A stretch of 19,865 bases of DNA from Treponema sp. UBA4232. Its GTDB lineage: Bacteria; Spirochaetota; Spirochaetia; Treponematales; Treponemataceae. The notes under the pieces are model-generated. The model was not told where the DNA came from. It saw nothing but the letters and a program-made list of their open reading frames with translations, and ran no database searches. Location of the stretch: positions 1-19,865 of the forward strand of contig DGXM01000006.1 in NCBI GenBank assembly GCA_002396325.1, written 5' to 3'. Below are positions 1 through 6,850 of this stretch, in pieces (the stretch's first letter is position 1; each line of letters starts with the position of its first letter). A program made the translations under genes and the position numbers.

Positions 1-1
1 C

Positions 2-247
2 GACCTTGCGACACCCTGCACTTACGAAAGATACACGGCAAGCTACAAGGGTTCATGGATGAGCGTGTGGGGACCGGGCGGAAGTTCCTTTATTTTCCCC
101 TCCGCTTCGAAATCCGTCGAGGGACTGTATTTTGCGAGCGAGCGCAACCAGATGCCCGGTGGACTTCCGATATGCGCATGGGCTGGAAGAAAGGCCGCAC
201 AGTGTCTTTGCAGGGACAACTCCATGACCTTCAATTGCGGAGAATGA
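2..247 (+). CDS. Phytoene desaturase-like NAD(P)/FAD-dependent oxidoreductase, C-terminal fragment
   Basis: This is the last 81 codons of a gene that begins left of the window; the frame is open from base 2 to the TGA at 245-247. The visible tail reads TPCTYERYTASYKGSWMSVW, then EGLYFASERNQMPGGLPICA, then AGRKAAQCLCRD. That is the typical C-terminal FAD-binding segment of the CrtI/phytoene desaturase/retinol-saturase-like flavoprotein family, where the 'PGGLP..A..GRKA' stretch closes the FAD site near the end of the chain. Such enzymes oxidise or saturate polyene or lipid substrates; the substrate cannot be told from the tail. In many homologues a larger aromatic or Gln-rich segment precedes PGGLP; here it is ERNQM. 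The gene converges on the lipoprotein gene at 265-834 with only 17 bp between stops. Family call fairly sure, function open. Confidence 0.75.
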   Translation, partial: DLATPCTYERYTASYKGSWMSVWGPGGSSFIFPSASKSVEGLYFASERNQMPGGLPICAWAGRKAAQCLCRDNSMTFNCGE

Positions 248-264
248 TTTTTTCCGGGGTGGAA

Positions 265-834
265 TCAGTTGATTTCCTGAATCAGGGCAAGCACTTTGTT
301 TTCACTGATTCCAGACTTGGAATCGATGGCAAACGCATAGTCTCCGCTTATCCAGGAAGCCACGTGGAAGGAATCCGCCTCGCCTCGCAGAAGCACTTCG
401 ATGCCGGAGTCGTTCACTGATTTGTTGACTTCGTATTTGTTGTAGTCGCCGCTGATGTCAAGGTTTCCGACTCCCTTGCGCACACGGAGATCCTCGTCTT
501 TGTTTGCGGAGTCAGTGTATATGATTTCAATCATTTCGCCTCTGATCACGCGGTACACTTTCGCAGTGTATGTTGAGAATGTCTTCGGGCTGACGAGGGT
601 GAATCCTGCGGCTTTATTGGCGGCGTCAAGAGAGCCTTTCGTCTCGAAGGGATTTGCCATCCCGACCATCGCTTCCTCATGCATGGTACCATCCTCTTCA
701 GAAGTCTCTTCTGTGATTTCAGTCTGTTTCTCAGTCACGCCTTTGTTTTCCTTCACCGAAGTCTGCCCACCGGTTGTGGCGCATCCCATAAGTATTCCTG
801 CAGCACAGAATACGGTGATGAATGGTTTCTTCAT
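265..834 (-). CDS. Lipoprotein with DUF4367-like domain
   Basis: A 189-residue predicted lipoprotein. The start is taken at 834 because GGAGG lies just upstream, and because it gives a classic lipoprotein signal: Lys-Lys, a hydrophobic stretch, then LMGC with Cys18 as the likely lipidated residue. An acidic, Thr/Glu-rich linker (about residues 19-60) follows. Residues 65-189 form one domain with the pattern 'AAGF.L..P', 'GEMIEIIYTD', 'LRVRKG', 'ISGDYNKY', 'VLLRG', 'ASWISGDYAFAI' and a final helix. This resembles the DUF4367/RsgI-associated domains seen in Firmicutes and spirochaete exported proteins, whose function is unknown. The gene has its own promoter (861-889) inside the 72-bp gap after the EEP gene, so it can be expressed apart from the upstream operon. 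Export is supported by sequence; the domain name is from memory of the family. Confidence 0.8.
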   Translation of the reverse strand: MKKPFITVFCAAGILMGCATTGGQTSVKENKGVTEKQTEITEETSEEDGTMHEEAMVGMANPFETKGSLDAANKAAGFTLVSPKTFSTYTAKVYRVIRGEMIEIIYTDSANKDEDLRVRKGVGNLDISGDYNKYEVNKSVNDSGIEVLLRGEADSFHVASWISGDYAFAIDSKSGISENKVLALIQEIN

Positions 835-860
835 TTTTTCCTCCCTAAAATGCTGATTGC

Positions 861-889
861 AGTATACCAAAAAAAATGCATATAGTTAA
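861..889 (-). promoter_or_regulatory. Sigma70-like promoter for the DUF4367-like lipoprotein
   Basis: On the minus strand, TTAACT (884-889) and TATACT (861-866) are separated by exactly 17 bases and lie 27-55 bp upstream of the start at 834. The -10 is a near-consensus match, the -35 is moderate. Confidence 0.55.
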
Positions 890-906
890 GTGGATGAAAT
901 CCCGGC

Positions 907-1941
907 TCAGAATTCCAGAACGATTATCAGAGGAACGTGGTCAGAAATCTTTTCCCTGAACTCCCCTGATGATGCCGACACGATGCCTGCAATCTCCACG
1001 GATCCGGCTTTCTCGAAATTGTTTCCGCCATTTCCCACCGAGGCTCTTTCCGCCGGCTTTTTAACGTGCTCCATCATGGCGGTGTTGTAGACGAAGTGGT
1101 CGTAGTCGTTCACATAACGGAATCCTGGCTTTGCGGTTGAAAGCGTGGTCCTAGGACTTGTCCTCCCGTCAACGATGTATCCGGAAAACCCCTTGCGTGT
1201 AAACTCGTCACGGTTGGTGTTGAAATCACCCCCGGCCATTACGGGTTCATCTGAAATCTCGCCGCCGTACTCATTTAACAGCATGTCGTAAAGCGTGTGC
1301 AGATCCCAGTCTCTTTTTTCGATTGAATTCTTTGACGTGAGATGCACGTTTGAAATGACGAAGTGGACATCTTCCTCTCCTTCTTCGGGAAGCACGGTGA
1401 ATCTTGCGGCCTGCACATTGTTTTTGTTGAATCTATAGCGGCAGGCGGGGAATGACCTGAATCCCAGGCTGTCGGAAAGGTCTTCCGCAGAAAGAACGGA
1501 GCCGTCATAAAAAATCGCATTGTTCTGTGCCATGTCTCCGCCGGAATAAGAGACTCCGTCGACTGTGATGCCGTCGTGGAGCAGATAGTCGGCAGTGGAA
1601 AAAAATGACCAGTTTTCGCCGAGTTCCATCCGTATTTCATCAAGAATTGTGCGCCTCTTCGGTCTTTTGAAATGAATCTCGATGTCTCCGTAATAGTGCT
1701 TTGCAAATCCGCTCTGAAGTTCCACCGGCACTTCCTGCAGAAGGATTATGTCTGCCCCGTTGTCACGCGCCACTTCTGCTATGGCATTTATCCATTCCTC
1801 GCGGTGCTGTTTCTTGTATGAGCTGTTGTGTGCGATGTTGAACGTCATTACCGTGATGTCCCTGCAGAATGCAAAGAGCGGGACAAAGAGAAGCGGTAGC
1901 AATAGGAGATTTTTTTTAGCCGTCTTTCCGTGAAGCTTCAT
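907..1941 (-). CDS. Secreted endonuclease/exonuclease/phosphatase (DNase I-fold) family protein
   Basis: A 344-residue EEP-superfamily hydrolase. The start at 1941 is preferred over the ATG at 1956 because a GGAGGG ribosome site sits 5 bases upstream of it. Residues 9-26 are a hydrophobic export signal (LLLLPLLFVPLFAF). All hallmark metal and catalytic motifs are present: TFN (Asn35), LQE (Glu70), SNVHLTS (His200), GGDFN (Asp239, Asn241), YDHF (Asp281-His282) and SDH (Asp334-His335). The family includes DNase I, sphingomyelinases and inositol phosphatases; substrate is not decided by sequence. The start overlaps the end of the leucyltransferase gene by 26 bp, so translation is probably coupled. 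As the fourth gene after a barnase-like RNase it could be an exported DNase, but a phosphodiesterase or lipid phosphatase role is equally allowed. Confidence 0.85.
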   Translation of the reverse strand: MKLHGKTAKKNLLLLPLLFVPLFAFCRDITVMTFNIAHNSSYKKQHREEWINAIAEVARDNGADIILLQEVPVELQSGFAKHYYGDIEIHFKRPKRRTILDEIRMELGENWSFFSTADYLLHDGITVDGVSYSGGDMAQNNAIFYDGSVLSAEDLSDSLGFRSFPACRYRFNKNNVQAARFTVLPEEGEEDVHFVISNVHLTSKNSIEKRDWDLHTLYDMLLNEYGGEISDEPVMAGGDFNTNRDEFTRKGFSGYIVDGRTSPRTTLSTAKPGFRYVNDYDHFVYNTAMMEHVKKPAERASVGNGGNNFEKAGSVEIAGIVSASSGEFREKISDHVPLIIVLEF

Positions 1942-2758
1942 TTTTCCCTCCGTCATATTTCCATTTTCCGCCGATGTCCAAAAGCTGGTGCGGATTGTAC
2001 TGAGCTTTGTAATTCATCTTTCTGCAGTCTTCGATGTAATACCCAAGGTAATACCACCCAGCTTTGAGAGTTCCGCCGAAAATTTCCCCGCGGCAGGCTT
2101 CTATTTCCTTGAGCACACTGAACACTCCCACGCTTCTTGGAAGGATGTCTTCCGCCGTGTCGAAATAAAAGTAAACGGATGAAAGAGAATCAAGCGCCCT
2201 GTCGAGAACGCTTACTCCTATGAGTCTTCCGTTTATCCGGAAATCCATATTGAAGCTCCCGTGATAGGATTTTTTACCTTCCGCATCAAGCCCGTTTATG
2301 TTGACAAGCACTTGTTCCGCAGATTCCGCATCCGCTGGTTTTCCGGGATTGTGCCGTCCGTCGTATTTTTGAAACAACGCAATCTTTTCGTCCGTTACAA
2401 AATCTTCGGGAGACTGGCAAAGGGTGATTTCGATGTCGCTGTTTTTCCTGAGGACCCTGCGCTGGCTTTTCGACGGAATGAAACGGTCTGCCGGCACTCT
2501 GATTCCCTTGCATTTCCTGCATCCCGGACACACCGCCTGATACACGATGTTTCCGCTTCTTCTGTATCCCATTTCAAGAAGACTTGCATAAATAATCTCC
2601 TGCGGGTCCGCTTTCGGATAAAGAAGTTTTTTTTCTGGAAAGCAGTCCGACACGATGCCGCTGCATTCGTCTTCTTCAGGGAGCTTGAAAATTATTTCTT
2701 TGGAAATGAGACCTTCAAAATATCCGCAGGAGTCAGAATAAAATTCGGTTTCGTCCAT
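1916..2758 (-). CDS. bpt: Aspartate/glutamate leucyltransferase (arginyl-tRNA-protein transferase family)
   Basis: A 280-residue protein of the ATE1/Bpt family, which moves leucine from Leu-tRNA to proteins with N-terminal Asp or Glu and so feeds them to ClpS/ClpAP (the bacterial N-degron pathway). Seen in the sequence: an N-terminal Cys region (Cys11), 'GYRRSG..VYQAVCPGC..C' with Cys77, Cys80 and Cys83, 'IPSKSQRRVLRK', and the C-terminal acyl-transfer segment 'WYYLGYYIEDCRKMNYKAQ' followed by YNPHQLL. The length is slightly above that of the E. coli-type family members (about 240-250). It acts in the cytoplasm. It lies 21 bp after the barstar gene and overlaps the EEP gene, so it is the third gene of a four-gene unit. 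The ribosome site (GGGAGA) is 13 bases from the ATG, a little distant. Bpt and arginyltransferase cannot be separated with certainty by eye. Confidence 0.85.
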   Translation of the reverse strand: MDETEFYSDSCGYFEGLISKEIIFKLPEEDECSGIVSDCFPEKKLLYPKADPQEIIYASLLEMGYRRSGNIVYQAVCPGCRKCKGIRVPADRFIPSKSQRRVLRKNSDIEITLCQSPEDFVTDEKIALFQKYDGRHNPGKPADAESAEQVLVNINGLDAEGKKSYHGSFNMDFRINGRLIGVSVLDRALDSLSSVYFYFDTAEDILPRSVGVFSVLKEIEACRGEIFGGTLKAGWYYLGYYIEDCRKMNYKAQYNPHQLLDIGGKWKYDGGKNEASRKDG

Positions 2759-2779
2759 AAGCAGGTTCGTTTCTCCCTA

Positions 2780-3043
2780 TCAGCGTCTTACAGTCAGGGT
2801 GTCGTTTTCTTCTGCAGCATCATTGCACACATTCCACAGGGCATCCATGTAATCCCCAGAGGCACGGACTGCGTCGTCCCAATGCAGAAATACGATGTCC
2901 CATTTTTCGTGGACTTCGGTCAGTGCATCGTAAAGAGCGTCAAGGTTTCTTCCGTAATGGGATGGGAGCGGAAGAGCGGATGAAAGTCTTTCATGGATTT
3001 CCTCTTTTCCCGAGACTCCCTCGAAATCGACAAAATATTCCAT
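2780..3043 (-). CDS. Barstar family ribonuclease inhibitor
   Basis: An 87-residue protein, about the length of barstar (about 90). Its core 'SHYGRNLDALYDALTEV' (residues 28-44) matches the barnase-facing helix and loop of barstar, including the two aspartates equivalent to Asp35 and Asp39 that plug the RNase active site. It is a cytoplasmic inhibitor with no signal peptide. Its start lies 3 bp after the stop of a barnase-type RNase gene, and its ribosome site (GGAGAGGAG) is inside the last codons of that gene, so the two are almost surely translationally coupled. Pairing with the enzyme next door makes immunity against that enzyme the simplest role. Confidence 0.9.
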   Translation of the reverse strand: MEYFVDFEGVSGKEEIHERLSSALPLPSHYGRNLDALYDALTEVHEKWDIVFLHWDDAVRASGDYMDALWNVCNDAAEENDTLTVRR

Positions 3044-3046
3044 GGG

Positions 3047-3679
3047 CTACTCCTCTCCGTACAAAAGTTCGAAGGATTCGTAATGGTCGTCCGTGTAATA
3101 AATCAGGCCGTCGTTCGAAAACACGATTCGCTTTGCGCCGCGGGATTTTTTTCCGTAGGCATCGATGTCACATTCTGTGTAGGAGCGTCCCTTCTTTTTC
3201 GGAAGAAGTCCCTCGTAATTTCCGAACCTGTCGCCGCCGATGCTTTTTCCCGGAGACGATGAGGATACCGCCTGTCCTGAACTCCATCCGGCCGCCTGGG
3301 CCTGCTTCTTTGTGATGTAGTTGCGGGGGAGGTGTCCGTAAAGATGGATGTAAAGCGCAACTTCGTCTTTTGACGTGTATGAGCCGTTTTCATCCAGTGC
3401 CGGAGAAGATTCCTCGATTGTGTCTTCTGCATATTCAGCCTGCGGGACCGGTTGTTCATCTTTTTCACCGGGAATTTCCTCTTCCGTTTGCACCGCCGCT
3501 GTCTGTTCCTCAACCTGTACCGGAGCTTCATAATCTCCAGATGAATCGACCGCCGCAAGATTTGTTTCCAATGTGTCCGTTTGAACTGTCTGCACCCTGT
3601 TTTTCAAGGCATTGACTGCGAAAAATACCAGTACTCCAATCAGAAGCGCGGCCGCATAGCGCAGGTATTTATTTTTCAT
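3047..3679 (-). CDS. Membrane-anchored or secreted barnase-type guanyl-preferring ribonuclease
   Basis: A 210-residue protein with three parts: a hydrophobic N-terminal segment (residues 8-23) after basic residues, an acidic Glu/Gln/Pro-rich linker (about 30-100), and a full barnase domain (about 101-208). The domain follows barnase closely: 'LPRNYITKKQAQAAGW', 'SPGKSIGGDRFGN', 'GRSYTECDI', 'AKRIVFSNDGLIYYT', 'DHYESF'. The catalytic Glu73, Arg83, Arg87 and His102 of Bacillus barnase correspond to Glu169, Arg180, Arg184 and His199; Lys27 corresponds to Lys124. Arg59 of barnase, a substrate and barstar contact, is Tyr155 here. The start at 3679 has a GGGGGA site upstream. The N-terminal segment lacks an obvious signal-peptidase site, so it could be an uncleaved anchor displaying the RNase outside the cytoplasmic membrane. 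The barstar gene follows immediately. Role (scavenging RNA, or antagonism of other cells) is not set by sequence. Confidence 0.92.
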   Translation of the reverse strand: MKNKYLRYAAALLIGVLVFFAVNALKNRVQTVQTDTLETNLAAVDSSGDYEAPVQVEEQTAAVQTEEEIPGEKDEQPVPQAEYAEDTIEESSPALDENGSYTSKDEVALYIHLYGHLPRNYITKKQAQAAGWSSGQAVSSSSPGKSIGGDRFGNYEGLLPKKKGRSYTECDIDAYGKKSRGAKRIVFSNDGLIYYTDDHYESFELLYGEE

Positions 3680-3798
3680 TTATTTTCCCCCTGAAATTCT
3701 TTTCAAGTGATTTGAGCTTTTCCAAAAAAGCCGTCCGACCTCTTGGAATCCATCGTTTATGATACCACATTAGCCGGACAAGTGCCACAAGGCCGGTA

Positions 3799-3826
3799 TT
3801 GAATTTTTTCCGTTTTCACGTATACT
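3799..3826 (+). promoter_or_regulatory. Sigma70-like promoter for the SLT-like gene
   Basis: TTGAAT (3799-3804) and TATACT (3821-3826) with a 16-base spacer, ending 21 bp before the TTG start at 3848. Placement fits transcription of that gene with a very short leader containing GAGG. Confidence 0.6.
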
Positions 3827-3847
3827 TTGAGTACTTGAGGTTCCTTT

Positions 3848-4630
3848 TTGAAAAAAAATTTCCTTGCAGCGGCGGCTGTTTTTTTGGCGGTGTCTTTCCC
3901 CGCACATCCGCAGGGCACACTTTCAGAATATGCCTTCCTCCATCCTTCCGAGTATCAGCAGGCTCTTGACTATTCCGATGAAATTTCCACCCTTCTTGAA
4001 AAACGCAGGGAGACGCTTTCCGAAGGGGAGCCTGATTACGACAGCGATTTCGTGAGTGCCGTTGTTTTCCCCGAGATGATGAGATATTCGCAGTTTTCCG
4101 ATGCGATAGAGGCAAAAATCGATCAGCTCCTGCACAGTTTCAGCAGGCAGCTCAACACATGCTCGATAGGTCCCATGCAGATGAAGCCTGTTTTCGCAGT
4201 GGAAACTGAAAAGGCAATCCATGCCGACCCGGAACTTGCGGAACGTTTTTCCAAAATAGATTTCTCAGGCGACGACACCACATGGAATCAGAGGATGGAA
4301 CGCATAAAAAGGCTCAGGAGTCTCGATTCGCAGCTTGACTATCTTCTGGCATTCATAGAGATTTGCCGGAAAAAGTGGAACCTCGGAGGCAAGCCTTTGG
4401 AATATCAGCTGCTGATTACGGCAACGGCCTACAACTGGGGCACTTCCCGCTCAATCGAGGAGTTGGAGAGACTCAGCCGCACTCCCAGTTTTCCGAAAGG
4501 AAGCGGCAGTTCGAAGTCCCACTGGGCATATGCCTCCCTTGCCACTGATTTCTACAGACAGAAGCAGATGAATTCGGGGGTAAGAGCGGAAGACCGTATT
4601 CCTGTCATTACGAAGGAAATGCAGAAATAA
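3848..4630 (+). CDS. Secreted lysozyme/lytic transglycosylase-like protein
   Basis: A 260-residue protein starting at TTG; GAGG at 3837-3840 lies 7 bases upstream and the next residues (KKNFLAAAAVFLAVSFPAHPQ) form a clear signal peptide, which fixes this start. The remainder keeps the order of soluble-lytic-transglycosylase (goose lysozyme-fold) motifs in diverged form: FPEMMRYS with Glu76 as possible catalytic acid, SIGPMQM (106-112, compare GLMQ), and TATAYNWG (191-198, compare AYNAG). If the reading is right it would cut or bind peptidoglycan in the periplasm. The motifs are far apart from the standard family spacing and the middle is unfamiliar, so it may be a specialised or non-catalytic relative. 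It is monocistronic between two minus-strand genes. Confidence 0.6.
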   Translation: MKKNFLAAAAVFLAVSFPAHPQGTLSEYAFLHPSEYQQALDYSDEISTLLEKRRETLSEGEPDYDSDFVSAVVFPEMMRYSQFSDAIEAKIDQLLHSFSRQLNTCSIGPMQMKPVFAVETEKAIHADPELAERFSKIDFSGDDTTWNQRMERIKRLRSLDSQLDYLLAFIEICRKKWNLGGKPLEYQLLITATAYNWGTSRSIEELERLSRTPSFPKGSGSSKSHWAYASLATDFYRQKQMNSGVRAEDRIPVITKEMQK

Positions 4631-4701
4631 TTCTGCCGTGACTTTGCGGAGGGTTTTGCAGCTGGAAACTTTGCTGGGAATCTGCGCCGAGTGCCGTTGA
4701 T

Positions 4702-4926
4702 TCAATGCCGTGCATAGGAAAGCATCCGTAAAAGCTCCTCTCTTTCCTCCCTCAGTTTCAGATAGTCTTCTTTTGCCTCTTCAACGGACGAAAGAAGTTT
4801 CTGCGGAACGAATCCCTGGGCATCATTCAGTTTTGACTGCGCCTCAATATAACGGCTCAAGGCCTCAGGTATCTCTTCGTGGTTAAGGGCGTCCAATCTT
4901 TTTTCAACTTCTTCTTCCGTCATCAT
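4702..4926 (-). CDS. Small charged coiled-coil protein, unknown function
   Basis: A 74-residue protein if translation begins at 4926 (tandem ATG codons at 4926 and 4923, GGAGG about 10 bases upstream); an upstream ATG at 4971 would add 15 residues but has no ribosome site. The chain is rich in Glu, Lys, Leu and Arg with heptad-like spacing in two stretches (about 3-33 and 45-70), including 'EEAKEDYLKLREEREELL', which predicts a helical hairpin or coiled coil. No signal peptide, membrane segment or Cys/His motif is seen. It is not recognised as a member of a named family. It ends 71 bp from the convergent SLT-like gene and is divergent from the diguanylate cyclase gene. Confidence 0.6.
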   Translation of the reverse strand: MMTEEEVEKRLDALNHEEIPEALSRYIEAQSKLNDAQGFVPQKLLSSVEEAKEDYLKLREEREELLRMLSYARH

Positions 4927-4971
4927 CCCCGGATTTCCTCCCTGACGATACCTTAACACACAATCTTCCAC

Positions 4972-5000
4972 TAGACAATCCTCGGAGGAAAGTTTATACT
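4972..5000 (+). promoter_or_regulatory. Sigma70-like promoter for the diguanylate cyclase gene
   Basis: TAGACA (4972-4977) and TATACT (4995-5000) with a 17-base spacer. It lies about 85 bp upstream of the cyclase start, leaving an AT-rich leader that contains CCAAAA...TTTTGG (5013-5030, a weak 6-bp hairpin) followed by a T-run, which could attenuate. Confidence 0.5.
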
Positions 5001-5085
5001 ACCTTGAAACACCCCAAAAAAGTGATTTTGGAGTTTTTTGTATCAAATGTAAAAAAATGCGAATTTAATTATACCGGATTTTGTG

Positions 5086-6201
5086 ATGAATTTTTCGGAT
5101 TATAAAGAGAGTGTCTGCAACAAATGGCTTCACCGCATATTCATGTTGTGCTGGACAATTACGCCTGCTGTCTTTGCGGTGGAGATTTTCGTTTTCATAG
5201 TGTTCTGCGTCAAGGTATTTCACTTTCCTGCAACACTCGGCCGTTATATACTTCTGCGCATAGTCATACCTTCCGCTCTTAATTTAGCCGCTTCGATAGC
5301 CTGCACCGTCATTTTCCCGAGGGAGGATGTTTCCGTCCGAAAAAAAAGCTGGGTGGGAACGTTTGCTCTGTGGGTGTTCTGTTCCTCTATCGCCATATTC
5401 CACAATTACTTTTCACCGCTCCTCTTCCTTCCCTGTCTGCCGATCTTCGTTTCCACGGTCTTTTCGGAAAGAAAGCTCACGTTTTCGGTTGCCGCGGCAG
5501 GTCTTGTGTCTTCAATAATGGCATTCATCACCTGGGGAATGGACAATGTCGCGTCTATGGGGCTTACCATGGTGATAATCAACGTAATCGTGAGTCTGGC
5601 TCCCCTTGGCTTCAGTTTTTTCATCGCCAATCTCCTTATGAAATCCCAGATGGAACAGGTTGATTTCATCTACAATGCCTACATCACTCAGGAAGAGCTG
5701 ATTAACGAACTTCACATAGAGCCCATGACGGGACTCTGCAACCGCATTGCCCTCAACGAGGTGGTGGAGCTGTACATCAGGAAATTCCACGAGGGGGAAT
5801 TCGTTCCTCATCTTGCGCTGATTGACATAGACCGCTTCAAGCAGGTGAACGACACTTACGGTCACAATGCCGGCGATTCAGTCATAAAGACACTGGCGGG
5901 AATTCTCAAAAACCGCATGGGCGGCATTTCCCGTGCATTCCGTTTCGGCGGCGACGAGATGGTTCTGCTGTTCGGTCCGGAGAGCGAGGATGAGATAAGG
6001 GAGATTATAGAAAATATCCGTTCCGATTTTAAAAATGCAGACTTCCGTTTTCCCCACAAGGAGGCTTTCACATTAAGCATCGGAATCTCGGCATTTTACC
6101 GTGGACTCACTCCCCGCACCTGGTTCGAACTCACCGACTCGGCGATGTATTCTTCAAAGCAGGGCGGACGCGACAAAGTCTCTTTTTCCGGCGCAAGCTG
6201 A
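5086..6201 (+). CDS. Membrane-bound diguanylate cyclase (GGDEF protein)
   Basis: A 371-residue protein (ATG at 5086; GTG at 5083 is also possible and neither has a clear ribosome site). Residues 17-185 contain about six hydrophobic segments, an integral membrane sensory region without a recognised named domain. Residues 205-370 are a GGDEF domain that would make cyclic di-GMP from GTP: 'EPMTGLCNR' at the start, 'LIDIDRFKQVNDTYGHNAGD' for nucleotide and metal binding, the signature Gly288-Gly289-Asp290-Glu291-Met292, and a closing 'LSIGIS' and 'ADSAMYSSKQGGRDKV'-like end. The fifth signature residue is Met instead of Phe. The inhibitory RxxD site that normally lies five residues before the signature is absent, so product inhibition through that site is not expected. 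It is followed tail-to-tail by the YfcE-like gene with 7 bp between them. Confidence 0.9.
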   Translation: MNFSDYKESVCNKWLHRIFMLCWTITPAVFAVEIFVFIVFCVKVFHFPATLGRYILLRIVIPSALNLAASIACTVIFPREDVSVRKKSWVGTFALWVFCSSIAIFHNYFSPLLFLPCLPIFVSTVFSERKLTFSVAAAGLVSSIMAFITWGMDNVASMGLTMVIINVIVSLAPLGFSFFIANLLMKSQMEQVDFIYNAYITQEELINELHIEPMTGLCNRIALNEVVELYIRKFHEGEFVPHLALIDIDRFKQVNDTYGHNAGDSVIKTLAGILKNRMGGISRAFRFGGDEMVLLFGPESEDEIREIIENIRSDFKNADFRFPHKEAFTLSIGISAFYRGLTPRTWFELTDSAMYSSKQGGRDKVSFSGAS

Positions 6202-6208
6202 TGCTTCT

Positions 6209-6757
6209 CTACATCTTCCAGCTTTTGTACACTTCTCCGGTGGCCGCATCCTTCCATTCGAAAACCCTGTCCAAAAGAGTCATGTAGCTGTGGCGGCTTT
6301 CTCCTTTCGGAATTGCAACCGAGCCGGGATTCAGGTAAACAAAACCATTCATTTCATCGCAGGCAGGCACGTGGGTGTGTCCGCAGAGAAGGATTGAGCC
6401 GTGAGCCATTGGAAGAGGATTCTCTTTGCAGGCGTGGTGTCCGTGAGTGGCATATATGAGTCTTCCGCATCCTGTGTCGAGAACAGCGGTGTCTGCCATT
6501 ATCGGAAAATCAAGAACCATCTGGTCTACTTCGGTGTCGCAGTTCCCCCGCACGCAGAGAATCTTTTCCTTTACTCCGTTGAGCATTTCAATCACAGCTT
6601 TGGGAGCGTACTCCTCCGGCAGATTGTTGCGGGGCCCGTGGTAAAGCAGGTCTCCGAGAAGAATCAGCCTGTCGGCCCTTTCATCGGAAAATCGTTCAAG
6701 CATCATTCTGCAGTACTTTGCAGATCCGTGTATGTCGGAAGCAATCATCCATTTCAT
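6209..6757 (-). CDS. yfcE: YfcE/MJ0936-family metallophosphodiesterase
   Basis: A 182-residue calcineurin-like phosphoesterase, the usual length for YfcE. The two-metal site is complete: DIHG (Asp8, His10), 'LILLGDLLYHGPRN', 'VRGNCD', 'THGHH', 'LCGHTHVP' and 'LNPGSV'. The E. coli homologue hydrolyses phosphodiester model compounds; its true substrate is not known. No signal peptide, so cytoplasmic. Translation from 6757 is supported by GAGG upstream, and a strong promoter is seen at 6778-6806. It is convergent with the diguanylate cyclase gene; a link to cyclic dinucleotides is only suggested by proximity. Confidence 0.88.
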   Translation of the reverse strand: MKWMIASDIHGSAKYCRMMLERFSDERADRLILLGDLLYHGPRNNLPEEYAPKAVIEMLNGVKEKILCVRGNCDTEVDQMVLDFPIMADTAVLDTGCGRLIYATHGHHACKENPLPMAHGSILLCGHTHVPACDEMNGFVYLNPGSVAIPKGESRHSYMTLLDRVFEWKDAATGEVYKSWKM

Positions 6758-6777
6758 TTTTTCAACCTCATCTGCAG

Positions 6778-6806
6778 AGTATAACTGTTTTCAAACCCTG
6801 TTACAA
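6778..6806 (-). promoter_or_regulatory. Sigma70-like promoter for yfcE
   Basis: On the minus strand, TTGTAA (6801-6806), a 17-base spacer, and TATACT (6778-6783), about 20 bp upstream of the start codon at 6757. Spacing and -10 are near ideal. Confidence 0.6.
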
Positions 6807-6850
6807 CTCGGTAATTTGTGTTATCATTGAAATGAAAGGGGATTTTGCGG

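Noticed and set aside
2261..2983. 240-codon plus-strand frame opposite bpt and barstar
   Set aside because: It is antisense to two well-recognised families, has no ribosome site and shows no domain.
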